Origin: Lepisosteus oculatus
Lineage: Eukaryota; Chordata; Actinopteri; Semionotiformes; Lepisosteidae
Assembly: GCF_040954835.1 (NCBI RefSeq)
Contig: NC_090711.1
Location: 7,501 to 71,500, forward strand
Direction: 5' to 3'
Length of the DNA: 64,000 nt
In this document: piece after piece, positions 22,918 through 38,100 of the stretch
How the letters are laid out: each line of letters starts with the position of its first letter
Numbering within the stretch: position 1 is the first letter of the stretch
Made by a program: the position numbers and the translations under genes
Notes under the pieces: generated by a model
Told to the model about the DNA's origin: nothing
The model's database searches: none
The model's input: the letters and a program-made list of their open reading frames with translations, nothing else

Positions 22918-25900
22918 GTGGTAGAGTAAAACTCGGAGCGGATCAGACTTCCATGGAATCTTGGCTGGTAGAGTAAATCCCAGACTGGATCACACTTCCA
23001 TCAGATCTAGACTGGTAGAGTAAAACTCGAAGCGGAAAAGACTATCATGGGATCAGGAATGGTAGAGAAAAACCCAGAGCAGATCACACTTCGATGGGAT
23101 CCGGACTGATAGAATAAAACTCGGAGAGTATCAGACTTCCATATGATCCGGAATAGTAGAGTAAAACCCGGCTCATATAAATCTTCTATGGGATCCAGAC
23201 TGGTAGAGTAAAACCCGGAGTGGATCAGATTTTGAAGGGATCAGAACTGGTAAAGTGAAACCTGGAGGGGATCAGGCTTCCATGGGATCCAATGTGTTAG
23301 AGTAAAACCCAGAGTGCATCAGAGTTTAATGGGATCTGGACTGGAAGAGTAAATTCCAGACCAAATTACACTTCCAGGCAATCCGGACTGGTAGAGTAAA
23401 ACCCGAAGTGGATTAGACTTCAATGGGATCTGGACCAGTAGAGTGAAATCTGAACTGGATATGACTTCCATGGGATCCAGAGTGCGTCAGACTTTAAGGG
23501 ATCCAGACTGGTAGAGCGAAACTCGGAGCGGATCAGACCACCATGGGATCCGGACTGGTAGGACAAAATCCAGAGCGGATCAGACATCCAAAAGACCTGG
23601 ATAGCTAGAGTAAAACCCGGAGCGGATCAGACTCCCCAGGGATCCGGACTGGTAGAGTTAAACCCAAACTGGATCATACTTCCATGGGAAGTGTGATCCA
23701 GTAAACCCAGAATACATCACAATTCCATGGGATCAGAACTGGTAGATTAAAACCTCGAACCAGATCAGATTTCCAAGCAATCCGGACTGGTGGAGTAAAA
23801 CATGAACCAGATCAGACTCCCATGGGATCCAGATTGGTAGAGTAAAACATGGAGCGGATCTTACTTCCATGGGATCTGGACCGGTAGAGTCACTCCTGGA
23901 GTGGATCAGACAACCAAGGGATCCAGACTCGTGGACTAAATACTAGTATCCAGATAGACTAGTATACAAACTGATAGATCTAAACCCAGAGCGGATCACA
24001 CTTCTATGGGATCAGGAATGGTAGAGTAAAACTAGAACCGGATCAGACTTCTAAGCAATCCGGGCTGGTAGTGTAAAACCCGAAGTGAATCAGACTTTTA
24101 TGGGGTCCGGACTGGTATACTAAAACCCGGAGCAGATCACATTCCCATGGGATGTGAACTGGTAGAGTTAATCCCAGATCAGCTCAGACTTCCATGGGAT
24201 CCAGACTGGTAGAGTAAACGCAGAGCTGATCAGTCTCCCATGGAATCAGGACTTGTAAACTTGTAAAACCGGAGCAGATCAGAAATCCAAGGGATCCAGA
24301 CTTGTAGAGCGAATCCTGAACCAGATCAGACTCCCATTGTACCCGGACTGGTAAAGCAAAACCTGGAGCGGATCAGACATTGATGGGATCCGGACCAGTA
24401 GAGTCAACCCTGGAGCGGATCAGACAACTAAGGGATCTGGAGTTGTAGACTAAAGACTAGTATCCGGATAAAGTAGTATCTGAACTGGTAGATCGAAACC
24501 TGGAGAGGATCATAGTTCAACGGGATCTGGAATGGTAGAGGGAAACCTGAACCGTATTAGACTTCCAAAATATCCGGACTGGTGGAGTAAAACCTGAACC
24601 AGATCAGACTCCCATGGGATCCGGACAGGTAGGGTAAATCCTGCAGTGAATCAGACAAAAAAGGGATCTGGACTCGTAGACTAAAGACTAGTATCTGGAG
24701 AGACTAGTGTCTGAACTGTTAGACTGAAACGTGGAGCGGATCATACTTCCAAGGAATCCAGACTGTTAGGTTTAAGAAGATCCTATGGAATTCTGATCCG
24801 CAAAACCCAGAGCAGATTACACTTCTATGGAATCTGGACAGGAAGAGAAAAACACGGTGCGGATTATACTTCCATGTGATCAGGACTGGTAGAGTAAAAC
24901 CCGGAGCGGATCAGACATCCATTGTATCCGGACTGGTAGAGCGAAACCTGGAGCGGATCAGACATCCATGGGATCTGGACTACTAGAGTACATCCCGGAG
25001 TGGATCAAAAATCCAAGGGATCCGAACTCGTAGGCTAAAGTCTACTATCTGGATAGATTAGTATCCGAACTGGTAGATCGAAACCCGGAGCAGATCATAC
25101 TTCAACGTGATCCGGAATGGTAGAGTAAAACTTGAACCGGATCAGACTTCCAAGCAATCCGGACTGGTGGAATAAAACCTGAACCGGATCAGATTCCCAT
25201 GGGATCCGGAATGGTAGAGTGAAGCACAGACCAGATCTTACTTCCATGGGATCCGGATGGGTACAGTAAATCCTGGAGCGGATCAGACATCCAAGGGATC
25301 CAGACTTGTAGGCTAAAGTCTAGTATCCGAATAGACTAGTATCCGAACTGGTAGATCGAAACCCAGAGTGGATCATACTTCAACGGGATCCGGAATGGTA
25401 GAGTAAAACCCGAACCGGATCAGACATCCAAGCAGTCCGGACTGGTCGATTGAAACCCAGAGCAGATCAAGTCCCATGGGATCTGGACTGGTAGGGTAAA
25501 ACCTGGACCGGATCACACTCCCATGGGATCCGGACTGGTAGAGCACATCTAGGAACAGATCGGACTCCCAAGGGATTCGGATTGTAAGAGCAAAACCGGG
25601 ACATTTTCAGACTCCCATGGTATCTGGATTGGTAGAGGGAAACCCGGACCGGATCAGACTTCCATGGGATCTGGACTTGTAGAGGGAAACACGGACTGGA
25701 TCAGACTTCCAATTGATCTGGACTGGTAGAGGGAAACCCAGACCGGATCAAATTTCCACAAGATACAGACTGGTAGAGTAAAACCCGGATCAGATAAGAC
25801 TCCACAGGGATCCGAACTAGTAGAATAAAGAATAGAATCCTGACTGGTAGATTGACACACAGAGCACATCAGACTACCATGGGATTTGGACTACTAGAGT

Positions 25901-28900
25901 AAAACCTGGAGCGGATCAGACTACCATGGGAATCGGACAGGTAGAGTAAAACCCAGAGCGGATCAGACTCCCCAGGGATCTGGACTGGTAGAATTAAACC
26001 TGAACCTGATCATACTTCCATGGGATCGGGACTGATAGGTTTAGGAAGATCCTATGGAAGTGTGATCCGCTAAACCCAGAGCAGATCCTACTTCTATGGG
26101 ATCTGGACTGGAAGAGAAAAACACGGTGCAGATCAGACTTCCATTGGATCCGGTATGATAGGGTAAAACCCGGAGCGGATCAGATTTCCAAGGGATCCGG
26201 GCTCATAGACCAAAGACTAGTATCCAGATAGACTAGTATTCGGACTGGTTGATCTAAACCCAGAGCAGATCACACTTCTATGGGATCAGGAATGGTAGAG
26301 TAAAACCAGAACCGGATCAGGCTTCTAAGCAATCCGGGCTGATAGAATAAAACTAGGATGTGAATCAGACTTTCATGGGATCCGGACTAGTATAGTAAAA
26401 CCTGGAGAAGATCAGATACCCATTGAATCAGGACTTGTAGACTAAAACCCGGAGCAGATCAGACTCCCAAGGGATCCAGACTGGTAGAGTTAAACCCGAA
26501 CCGGATCATACTTCCAAGCAATCCGGACTGGTGGAGTAAAACCCAGAGCGGATCAGACTTCCAAGCGATCCGAGCTCGTAGACTAAATACTAATATCCGG
26601 ACTTGTACATCTAAACCCAGAGCGGATCACACTTCTATGGGATCAGGAATGGTAAAGTAAAACGTGAACAGGATCAGACTTCCAAGCAAGCCGGACTAGT
26701 GGATCAAAACCCGGTGCAGATCAGACTCCCATGGGATCCGGACTGGTAAGGTAAAACCCGGACCGGATCACACTTCCGTGGCAACCGGACTGGTAGAGCA
26801 AATCTCGGAAAAGCTTAGACTCCCAAGGGCAAAACCGGAACATTTTCAGACTCCCATGAGATCTGGACTGGTAGAGGGAAACCCGGAGCGGATCAGACTT
26901 CCATGGAATCTGGACTGGTAGAGGGAAACCCGGACCATATCAGACTTCCAAGGGATCTGGAATGGTAGAGGGAAACCCGGAGCGGATCAACCTCCACAGG
27001 GATCCGAACTAGTAGAATAAAGAATCATAGCCTGACTGGTAGATCGACACACGGAGCACATCAGACTACCATGGGATTCGGACTGGTAGAGTAAAACCCG
27101 GAGCGGATCAGACTACTATGTGATTCGGACTGGTTGAATAAAACCTGGAGCGTATCAGACTCCCCAGGGATCCGGACTGGTTGAGTAAAACCCAGAGCAT
27201 ATCATACTTCCGTGGGATCCAGTATAGTATTGTAAAACCTGGACCGGTTCAGACTCCCATGGGATCCGGACTGGCAGAGCAAATCTCAGAACGGATCGGA
27301 ATCCCAAAGGATCCGGATTGTAAGAGCAAATCCAGGACATTTTAAGACCTTCATGGGATCTGGACTGGTAGAGGAAAACTCAGAGCAGATCAGACTACCA
27401 TGGGATTCGGACTGGTAGCGTAAAACCTGGAACGGATCGGACTACCATAGGATTCGGACAGATAGAGTGAAACCCGGAGAGGATCAGACTACCATGGGAT
27501 CCGGACTGGAAGAGAAAAACACGGTGCGGATCAGACTTCCATTGGATCTGGTATGATAGGATAAAACCTGGAGCGGATCAGACTTCCGAGGGATCCGGGC
27601 ATGTAGACCAAAGACTAGTATCCAGATAGACTAGTATTCGGACAGGTTGATCTAAACCCAGAGCGGATCACACTTCTATGGAATCAGGAATGGTAGAGTA
27701 AAGACTTCTAAGCAAGCCGGGCTGATAGAGTAAAACCCGTATTGAATCAGACTTTCATGGGATCCGGACTGGTAAGTAAAACCTGAAGAAGATCAGACTC
27801 CCAAGGGATCCAGACTGGTAGAGTTAAACCCGAACCGGATCATACTTCCAAGCAATCCGGACTGGCGGAGTAAAACCCAGAGCGGATCAGACTTCCAAGG
27901 GATCCGGACTCGTAGACTAAACACTAGTATACGGACTGGTAGATCTAAACCCAGAGCGGATCACACTTCTATGGGATCTGGAATGGAAGAGTAAAACCTG
28001 AACAGGATCAGACTTCCTAGCAATCCGGACTAGTGGTTTAAAACCCGGTGCAGATCAGACTCCCATGGGATCCGGACTCGTAGACTAAAGTCTAGTATAC
28101 GGAAAGACTAGTATCCAAACTGGTAGACCGAAACACGGAGTGGATCAGACTTCCATCGGATTCGGTCAGGTAGAGTAAATACCGGAGCGAATCATACTTC
28201 CGTGGGATCCAGTATAGTAGTGTAAAACCTGGACCGGTTAAGACTCCCATGGGATCCAGACTGGCAGAGCAAATCTCGGAACGGATCGGAATCCCAAGGG
28301 ATCCGGATTGTAAGAGCAAATCCAGGACATTTTACGACTTCTATGGGATCTGGTCTGGTAGAGGCAAACCCGGAGCGGAACGGACTACCATGGGATTCGG
28401 ACTGGTAGAGTAAAACCTGGAGTGGATCAGACTCCCAAGGGATCCGGACTGGTAGAGTTAAACCCGAACCGGATCATACTTCCAAGCAATCCGGACTGGT
28501 GGAGTAAAACCCGGAGCGGAAAAGACTCTTAGTGTTCCGGAGTAGTAGACTAAAGACTTTTATCCAGAAAAACTAGTATCCGGAATTATAGATCGAAACT
28601 CAGGGCAGATCACACCTCTATGGGATCAGGACTGGTAGAGTAAATCCAGAACCGGATCATACTTCCAAGCAATCTGGCTGGTAGAGTAAAACCGAGAGTG
28701 AATCAGACTTTTATGGCATACGGACTGGTAGAGCTAAACCTGGAACAGATCAGATTGCCCAGGGATCCGGATTGTTAGAGAAAAACCCCAAACCGGAACA
28801 GACTCCACAGGGATTCGACTGGTAGAGCAAAACCCGGAACTGATCATACTTCCATAGGATCTGGTTTGGTTGCTTTAAACCCATAGCGGATCAGACTCCC

Positions 28901-29371
28901 ACTGTATCCGGACTGGTAGAGCGAATCCTGAAGCCAGGAATCCTGAAGACATCCATGTGACCCGGACCGGTAGAGTAAATCCCGGAGCGAATCAGAAATC
29001 CAAGGAATCCGGACTGGTAGAGAAAACCCTGAACCGGATCAGAATTCCAAGCAATCCGGACCAGTGGAATAAAACCCGGAACGGATCAGACTCCCATGGG
29101 ATCCGGACTGGTTGATCGAAACCTGGAGCATATCAGACTCCCATGGAATCCAGACGGGTAGAGTGAAACCTGGAGCGGATCAGACATCCAAGGGACCTGG
29201 AATGGTAGAGTAAAACCCGAACCGGGTCAGAAATCCAAGCAATCCAGACTGGTCGATTGAAACCCGGACAGGATCAGACTTCCATCAGATCCAGAATGGT
29301 AGAGTTAAACCCGGAGCGGATCATACTCCCCAGGGATCCGGACTAGTAGACTAAACACTAGTATCCAGATA
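22918..29371 (+). repeat. 47-bp minisatellite, forward segment 1
   Basis: Tandem units start GGATCCGGACTGGTAGAGTA, continue AAACCCGGAGCGGATCAGAC and end TTCCATG, giving 47 bp. Neighbouring units differ at several positions. Common alternatives are CCGAACCGGATCA, TTCCAAGCAATCC, and an inserted variant with GACTAGTATCCGGATAGACT. There is no coding signal that outlives the repeat period. Confidence 0.97.
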
Positions 29372-29953
29372 GCAGCCATATCACTCTGCAACTCACAACT
29401 GGCAATCCACTGAAGCTAAGCAGGTGTGAGCCTGGTCAGTACCTGCATGGGAGACCTCATGGGAAAACTAAGGTTGCTGCTGGAAGAGGTGTTAGTGGGG
29501 CCAGCAGGGGGCGCTCACCCTGCGGTCCACGTGGTCCTAATGCCCCAGTATAGTGACAGGGACACTATACTGTAAACAGGCGCTGTCCTTCGGATGAGAC
29601 GTAAAACCGAGGTCCTGACTCTTTGTGGTCATTAAAAATCCCAGGGTGTTTCTCGAAAAGAGTAGGGGTGTAACCCCGGTGTCTTGGCCAAATTTCCCAT
29701 TGGCCCTTATCAATCATGGCCTTCTAATAATCCCCCTCTATGAATTGGCTACATTACTCTGTTCTCCTCCCCACTGATAGCTGATGTGTGGTGAGCGTTC
29801 TGGCGCACTATGGCTGCCGTCGCATCATCCAGGTGGATGCTGCACATTGGTGGTGGTGGAGGGGAGTCCCCATTACCTGTAAAGCGCTTTGAGTGGAGTG
29901 TCCAGAAAAGTGCTATATAAGTGTAAGCAATTATAATTATTATTATTATTATT
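29372..29953 (+). mobile_element. 5S-SINE inside the minisatellite, copy 1
   Basis: Full length from the 5S-like head (GCAGCCATATCACTCTGCAA; GCTAAGCAGGTGTGAGCCTG; AGTACCTGCATGGGAGACC) to tail TATATAAGTGTAAGCAATTA and (ATT)n. It is flanked by AGTATCCAGA on the left (29360) and TGTATCCAGA on the right, a likely target-site duplication made from minisatellite sequence. Confidence 0.95.
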
Positions 29954-32900
29954 TGTATCCAGACTGGTAGGTCGGATCCCGGAGCGGATCAGACTCCCAT
30001 GGGATCCGGACTGGTAGAGTGAAACCTGGTGCGGATCGGACATCCAAGGGATCCAGACTCGTAGGCTAAAGTCTAGTATCCGGATAGACTAGTATCCGGA
30101 CTGGTAGGACGGAACCCGGAGTGGATCAGACTCCCATGGGATCTGGTGTGGTTGAGTAAAACCCAGAGAGGATCAGAATTCTATGGGATCCGGTCAGGTA
30201 GATTAAGACCCGAACCGGATCACACTTCCAAGCAATCCAAACTGGTGAAGTAAAACTCGGAGTGGATCAGACTCCCCAGAGATCCGGAGTGGTAAAGCGA
30301 AACCAGGAGCGGATCACACTTCTATGGAATCTCGACTGGAAGAGAAAAACACGGTGCAGATTATACTTCCATGGGGTCAAGACGGGTAGAGTAAAACCCG
30401 GAGCAGATCAGACTCCCATTTTATCCAGACTGGTAGAGCGAAACCTGGAGCGGATCAGACATCCATGGGATCTGGACCATCAGAGTAAATCCCGGTGCAG
30501 ATCAGAAATCCAAGGGTTCCGGAATGGTAGATTAAAACCCGAACCGGATCAGACTTCCAAGCAATCCAGGCTGGTAGAGTAAAACCCAGAGTGAATCAGA
30601 TTTTAATGGCATACAGACTGGTAGAGCTAAACCCTGTACAGATCAAACTGCCCAGGGATCCGGATTTTTAGAGAAAAAAACCAAACCGGAACAGACTAAC
30701 ATTGTATCCTGACTGGTAGAGCGAATCCTGGAGCGGATCAGACATCCATGGGATCTGGACCATTAGAATAAATCCTGGAGCGGATCAGAGATCCATGCGA
30801 TCCGGACCGGTAGAGTAAATCCCGGAGCGGATCAGAAATCCAAGGAATCCGGACTGATAGAGAAAAACCCGAACCGGATCAGACTTCCAAGCAATCTGGA
30901 CAGGTGGAATAAAACCTGGAGCGGATCAGTCTCCCATGGGATCTGGACTGGTTGATCGAAACCTGGAGTAGATCAGACTCCCATGGGATCCAGACGGGTA
31001 GAGTGAAACCTGGAGCGGATCAGACATCCAAGGGATCCGGAATGGTAGAGTAAAACCCGAACCAGGTCAGACATCCAAGAAATCCGGACTGGTCAATCGA
31101 AACCCGGACAGGATCAGACTTCCATCAGATCCAGAATGGTAGAGTTAAACCCAGAGCGGATCATACTCCCCAAGGATCCGGACTAGTAGACTAAACACTA
31201 GTATCCAAATAGATTAGTATCCAGACGGGTAGGTCGGATCCCATAGCGGATCAGACTCCCAAGTGATCCGGACTCGTAGGCTAAATTATAGTATCCGGAA
31301 AGACTAGTATCCGGACTGGTAGATCGGAACCCGGAGCGGATCAGACTCCCATGGTATCTGGTGTGGTAGAGTAAAACCCAGAGAGGATAAGAATTCTATG
31401 GGATCCGGTCAGGTAGATAAAGACCCGAACCGGATCACACTTCCAAGCAATCTGAACTGGTGAAGTAAAATCCGGAGCGGAAAAGACTTTTAGTGATCCG
31501 GAGTAGTAGACTAAAGACTTTTATCCAGATAGACTAGTATCCAGAATGATAGATCGAAACTCAGAGCGGATCACACCTCTATGGGATCAGGACTGGTCGA
31601 GTAAATCCAGTACCAGATCAGACTTCCAAGCAATCCGGCTGGTAGAGTAAAACCCAGAGTGAATCAGACTTTCATGGCATACGGACTGGTAGAGCAAAAT
31701 CCGGAACTGATCATACTTCCATGGGATCTGGTTTGGTTGCGTAAAACCCATACCAGATCAGACTCCCATTGTATCCGGACTGGTAGAGCGAATCCTGGAG
31801 CGGATCAGACATCTATGTGATCCGGACCGGTAGAGTGAATCCCGAACCGGATCACACTTCCAAGCAATCCAAACTGGTGAAGTAAAACTCGGAGTGGATC
31901 AGACTCCCCAGAGATCCGGAGTGGTAAAGCGAAACCAGGAGGGGATCACACTTCTATGGAATCTGGACTGGAAGAGAAAAACAAGGTGCGGATAAGACTC
32001 CCATTGTATCCAGACTGGTAGAGCGAAACCTGGAGCGGATCAGACATCCATGGGATCTGGACCATTAGAGTAAATCCCGGGGCAGATCAGAAATCCAAGG
32101 GATCCGGAATGGTAGATTAAACCCGAACCGGATCAGACTTCCAACCAATCTGGACTGGTGGAATAAAATCTAGAGCGGATCAGTCTCCCATTGGATCCGG
32201 ACTGGTAGAGTGAAACTAGAGCGGATCAGTCTTCAAAGCAATCTGGAATGGTAGAGTAAAACACAGAACGGATCGTCCAGTAAATCCTGGAGTGGATCAG
32301 ACATCCAAGGAATCTGGACTCTTAGGCTTAAGTCTAGTATCCGGATAGATTAGTTTCCAAATTGGTAGATCGAAACCCGGAGCGGATCACACTTCAATGG
32401 GATCCAGAATGGTAGAGTAAAACCCGAACCAGATCAGACTTCCAAGCAATGGTGGAGTAAACCCCGAACCGGATCAGATATTCAAGCAATCCGGACTGGT
32501 CGATCGAAACCCGGAGCGGATCAACTCCCATGGGATCCGGACTGGTAGGGTAAAACCCGGACCGGATCACAATCCCATGGCATCCGGAGTGGTAGAGCAA
32601 ATCTCAGAACAGCTCGGACTCCCAAGGGCAAAACCAAAACATTTTCAGACTCCCATGGGATCTGGACTGGTAGAGGGAAACCCGGACCGGATCAGACTTC
32701 CAAGGGATCTGGACTATTTGAAGGAAACCCAGACCGGATCAGACTTCCAAGGATTCTGGAATGATAGAGGGAAACTCAGACCGGATCACATTTCCACAAG
32801 ATCCTGACTGGTAGAGTAAAACCCGGAGGGATTCAGACTCCAAAGGGATCCGGACTGGTAGAGTTAAAACCGAACCGGATCATACTTCCAAGCAATCTGG

Positions 32901-34553
32901 GCTGGTAGAGTAAAACCCAGAGTGAATCAGACTTTCATGGCATACGGACTGGTAGAGCTAAACCCGGTACAGATCAAACTGCCAAGGGATCCGGATTGTT
33001 AGAGAAAAAAAACAAACCGGAACAGACTCCCATTATATCCGGACTGGTAGAGCGAATCCTGGAGAGGATCAGAGATCCCTGTGTAGAGTAAATCCCGGAG
33101 CGGATCAGAAATCCAAGGAATCCGTACTGATAGAGAAAATCCCAAACTGGATCACACTTCCAAGCAATCTGGACCGGTGGAATAAAACCTGGAGCGGATC
33201 AGTCTCCCATGGGATCCAGACGGGTAGAGTGAAACCTGGAGCGGATCAGACATCCAAGGGATCCCAAATGGTAGAGTAAAACCCGATCCAGGTCAGACAT
33301 CCAAGAAATCCGGACTGGTCGATCGAAAACCCGGACAGGATCAGACTTCCAATAGATCCAGAATGGTAGAGTTAAACCCGGAGCGGATCATACTCCCCAA
33401 GGATCCGGTCTAGTAGACTAAACACTAGTATCCAAACAGATTAGTATCCAGACGGGTAGGTCGGATCCCATAGCGGATCAGACTCCCATGTGATCCGGAC
33501 TCATAGGCTAAATTCTAGTATCTGGAAAGACTAGTATCCGGACTGGTAGATCGGAACCCGGAGCGGATCAGACTCCCATGGTATCTGGTGTGGTAGAGTA
33601 AAACCCAGAGAGGATCAGAATTCTATGGGATCCGGTCAGGTAGATAAAGACCCGAACCGGATCACACTTCCAAGCAATCTGAACTGGTGAAGTAAAATCC
33701 GGAGCGGAAAAGACCTTTAGTGATCCGGAGTAGTAGACTAAAGACTATTATCCAGATAGACTAGTATCCGGAATGATATATCGAAACTCAGAGCGGATCA
33801 CACCTCTATGGGATCAGGACTGGTCGAGTAAATCCAGTACCAGATCAGACTTCCAAGCAATCCGGCTGGTAGAGTAAAACCCAGAGTGAATCAGACTTTC
33901 ATGGCATACGGACTGGTAGAGCTAAACCCGGAACAGATCAGACTGCCCAGGGATCTGGATTGTTAGAGAAAAACCCCAAACCGGAACAGACTCCACAGGG
34001 ATCCGGACTGGTAGAGCAAAAGCCGGAACTGATCATACTTCCATGGGATCTGGTTTGGTTGCGTAAAACCCATACCAGATCAGGCTCCCATTGTATCCGG
34101 ACTGGTAGAGCGAATCCTGGAGCGGATCAGACATCTATGTGATCTGGACCGGTAGAGTGAATCCCGCAGCGGATCAGAAATGCAAGGAATAAGGACTGGT
34201 AGGGAAAAACCCGGAGAGGATCACAAATTCCAGGGAACCGGACTGGTAGAGAAAAACTCGAACCGGATCAGACTTCCAAGCAATCTGGACCGGTGGAATA
34301 AAACCCGGAACGGATCAGATTCCCATGGGATCCAGATGGGTAGAGTGAAACCTGGAGCGGATCAGACATCCAAGGGATCCGGAATGGTAGAGTAAAACAA
34401 GAACCGGGTCAGACATCCAAGAAATCCGGACTGGTCGATCGAAACCCGGACAGGGTCAGACTTCCATCAGATGCAGAATGGTAGAGTTTAACCCGGAGCG
34501 GATCATACTCCCCAGGGATCCGGACTAGTAGACTGAACACTAGTATCCATATA
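29954..34553 (+). repeat. 47-bp minisatellite, forward segment 2
   Basis: Same unit and orientation as segment 1. Long stretches recur nearly unchanged in segments 3 and 4, so a higher-order period of several kilobases lies on top of the 47-bp unit. Confidence 0.97.
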
Positions 34554-35135
34554 GCAGCCATATCACCCTGCAACTCACAACTGGCAACCCACTGAAGGTA
34601 AGCAGGTGTGAGCCTGGTCAGTACCTTGATGGGAGACCTCATGGGAAAACTAAGGTTGCTGCTTTAAGAGGTGTTAGTGGGGCCAGCAGGGGGCGCTCCC
34701 CTGCGGTCCACGTGGGTCCTAATGCCCCAGTATAGTGACGGGGACACTATACTGTAAACAGGCGCCGTCCTTCGGATGAGACGTAAAACCGAGGTCCTGA
34801 CTCCCTGTGGTCGTTAAAAATCCCAGGGCGTTTCTCGAAAAGAGTAGGGGTGTAACCCCGGTGTCTTGGCCAAATTTCCCATTGGCCCTTATCAATCATG
34901 GCCTTCTAATAATCCCCCTCTATGAATTGGCTACATTACTCTGTTCTCCTCCCCACTGATAGCTGATGTGTGGTGAGCGTTATGGCGCACAATGGCTGCC
35001 GTCGCATCATCCAGGTGGATGCTGCACATTGGTGGTGGTGGAGGGGAGTCCCCATTACCTGTAAAGCGCTTTGAGTGGAGTGTCCAGAAAAGTGCTATAT
35101 AACTGTAAGCAATTATAATAATTATTATTATTATT
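34554..35135 (+). mobile_element. 5S-SINE inside the minisatellite, copy 2
   Basis: Same head, body and tail as copy 1, with the same left flank (GGACTAGTAGACTGAACACT, AGTATCCAT) and right flank (AGTACCCAGACTGGTAGGTC). Both copies sit at the same minisatellite position, so they arose by co-duplication, not by two insertions. Confidence 0.95.
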
Positions 35136-38100
35136 AGTACCCAGACTGGTAGGTCGGATCCCGGAGCAGATCAGACTGCCATTGGATCCGGAATGGTAGA
35201 GTGAAACCTGGTTGGGATCGGACATTCAAGGGATCCGGACTCGTAGGCTAAAGTCTAGTATCCGGATAGACTAGTATCCGGACTGGTAGGACGGAACCCA
35301 GAGTGGATCACACTCCCATGGGATCTGGTGTGGTAGAGTAAAACCTAGAAAGGATCAGAATTCTATGGGTTCCGGTCAAGTAGATTAAGAACAGAACCGG
35401 ATCACACTTCCAAGCAATCCAAACTGGTGAAGTAAAACTCGGAGTGGATCAGACTCCCCAGAGATCCGGAGTGGTAAAGCGAAACCAGGAGCGGATCACA
35501 CTTCTATGGAATCTGGACTGGAAGAGAAAAACACGGTGCGGATCAGACTCCCATTGTATCCAGACTGGTAGAGCGAAACCTGGAGCGGATCAGACATCCA
35601 TGGGATCTGGACCATTAGAGTAAATCCCGGAGCAGATCAGAAATCCAAGGGATCCGGAATGGTAGATTAAAACCCGAACCGGATCAGACTTCCAACCAAT
35701 CCGGACTATGGAATAAAACCTGGAGCGGATCAGTCTCCCATTGGATCCGGACTGGTAGAGTGAAACCTAGAGCGGATCAGTCTTCAAAGCAATCCGGAAT
35801 GGAAGAGTGAAGCACAGAGCGGATCATCCAGTAAATCCTGGAGTGGATCAGACATCCAAGGGATCTGGCTAAAGTCTAGTATCTGGATAGATTAGTATCC
35901 AAATTGGTAGATCGAAACCCGGACCGGATCACACTTCAAAGGGATCCGGAATGGTAGAGTAAAACCCGAACCAGATCAGACTTCCAAGCAATGGTGGAGT
36001 AAACCCCAAACCGGATCAGACATTCAAGCAATCTGGACTGGTCGATCGAAACCCGGAGCGGATCAACTCCCATGGGATCCGGATTGGTAGGGTAAAACCC
36101 GGACCGGATCACAATCCCATGGCATCTGGACTGGTAGAGCAAATCTCGGAACAGCTCGGACTCCCAAGGGCAAAACCGGAACATTTTCAGACTCCCATGG
36201 GATCTGGACTGGTAGAGGGAATCCCGGACTATTTGAAGGAAACCCAGACCGGATCAGACTTCCAAGGATTCTGCTCTGATAGAGGGAAACTCAGACCGGA
36301 TCACATTTCCACAAGATCGTGACTGGTAGAGTAAAACCCGGAGCGGAACAAACTCCACTGGGATCCAAACTTGTAGAATAAAGAATCGTATCCTGACTGG
36401 TAGATCGACACACGGAGCAGATCAGACTACCATGGGATACGGACTGGTAGAGTGAAACCCGGAGCGGATCATACTACTATGGGATTCGGACTGGTAGAAT
36501 AAAACCTGGAGCGGGTCAGACTCCCCAGGGATCCGGACTGACAGAGCAAATCTTGGAACGGATTGGAATCCCAAGGGATCCGGATTGTAAGAGCAAATCC
36601 AGGAAATTTTAAGACTTCTATGGGATCTGGTCTGTAGAGGAAAACCCGGAGCGGATCGGACTACCATGGAATTTGGACTGGTAGAGTGAAACCCGGAGCG
36701 GATCAGACTACTATGGGATTCGGACTGGTAGAATAAAACCTGGAGCGGATCAGACTCCCCAGGGATCCGGACTGGTAGAGTTCAACCCGAACCGGATCAT
36801 ACTTCCATGGGATCGGGACTGTTAGGTTTAGGAAGATCCTATGGAAGTGTGATCCACTAAACCCAGAGCAGATCACACTTCTATGGGATCTGGACTGGAA
36901 GAGAGAAACACAGTGCGGATCAGACTTCCATGGGATCCGGTATGATAGGGTAAAACCTGGAGCGGATCAGACTTCCAAGGGATCCGGGCTCGTAGACTAA
37001 AGACTAGTATCCAGACTGGTAGATCTACACCCAGAGCGGATCACACTTCTATGGGATCAGGAATCGTAGAGTAAAACCTGAACCGGATCAGAATTCCAAG
37101 CAATCCGGAATAGTGGATTAAAACCCGGAGCGGATCAGACTCACATGGGATCCGGACTCGTAGACTAAAGTCTAGTATACGGATAGACTAGTATCCGAAC
37201 TGGTAGATCGAAACACGGAGTGGATCAGATTTCCATCGGATTCGGTCAGGTAGAGTAAATCCAGGACTGGATCAGACTTCCTGGGGATCCGGACTGGTTT
37301 AGTAAAACCCAGAGCGAATCATTCTTCCGTGGGATCCAGTATAGTAGTGTAAAACCTGGACCGGATCAGACTCCCATGGGATCTGGACTGGCAGAGAAAA
37401 TCTCGGAACAGATCGGAATCCCAAGGGATCCGGATTGTAAAAGCAAATCCAGGACATTTTAAGACTTCTATGGGATCTGGTCTGGTAGAGTGAAACACAG
37501 AACGGATCGTCCAGTAAATCCTGGAGTGGATCAGACATCCAAGGGATCTGGACTCTTAGGCTTAAGTCTAGTATCCGGATAGATTAGTTTCCAAATTGGT
37601 AGATCGAAACCCAGAGCGGATCACACTTCAATGGGATCCAGAATGGTAGAGTAAAACCTGAACCAGATCAGACTTCCAAGCAATGGTGGAGTAAACCCCG
37701 AACCGGATCAGATATTCAAGCAATCCGGACTGGTCGATCGAAACCCGGAGCGGATCAACTCCCATGGGATCCGGACTGGTAGGGTAAAACCCGGACCGGA
37801 TCACAGACCCATGGCATCCGGAGTGGTAGAGCAAATCTCGAAACAGCTCGGACTCCCAAGGGCAAAACCAGAACATTTTCAGACTCCCATGGGATCTGGA
37901 CTGGTAGAGGGAAACCCGGACCGGATCAGACTTCCAAGGGATCTGGACTATTTGAAGGAAACCCAGACCGGATCAGACTTCCAAGGATTCTGGACTGATA
38001 GAGGGAAACTCAGACCGGATCACATTTCCACAAGATCCTGACTGGTAGAGTAAAACCCGGAGCGATTCAGACTCCAAAGGGATCCGGAGTGGTAGAGTTA

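Noticed and set aside
29372..29470. 5S rRNA gene
   Set aside because: The 5S-like part runs on into the SINE body and L2-like tail; it has many differences from 5S rRNA and recurs with the same body at nine sites.
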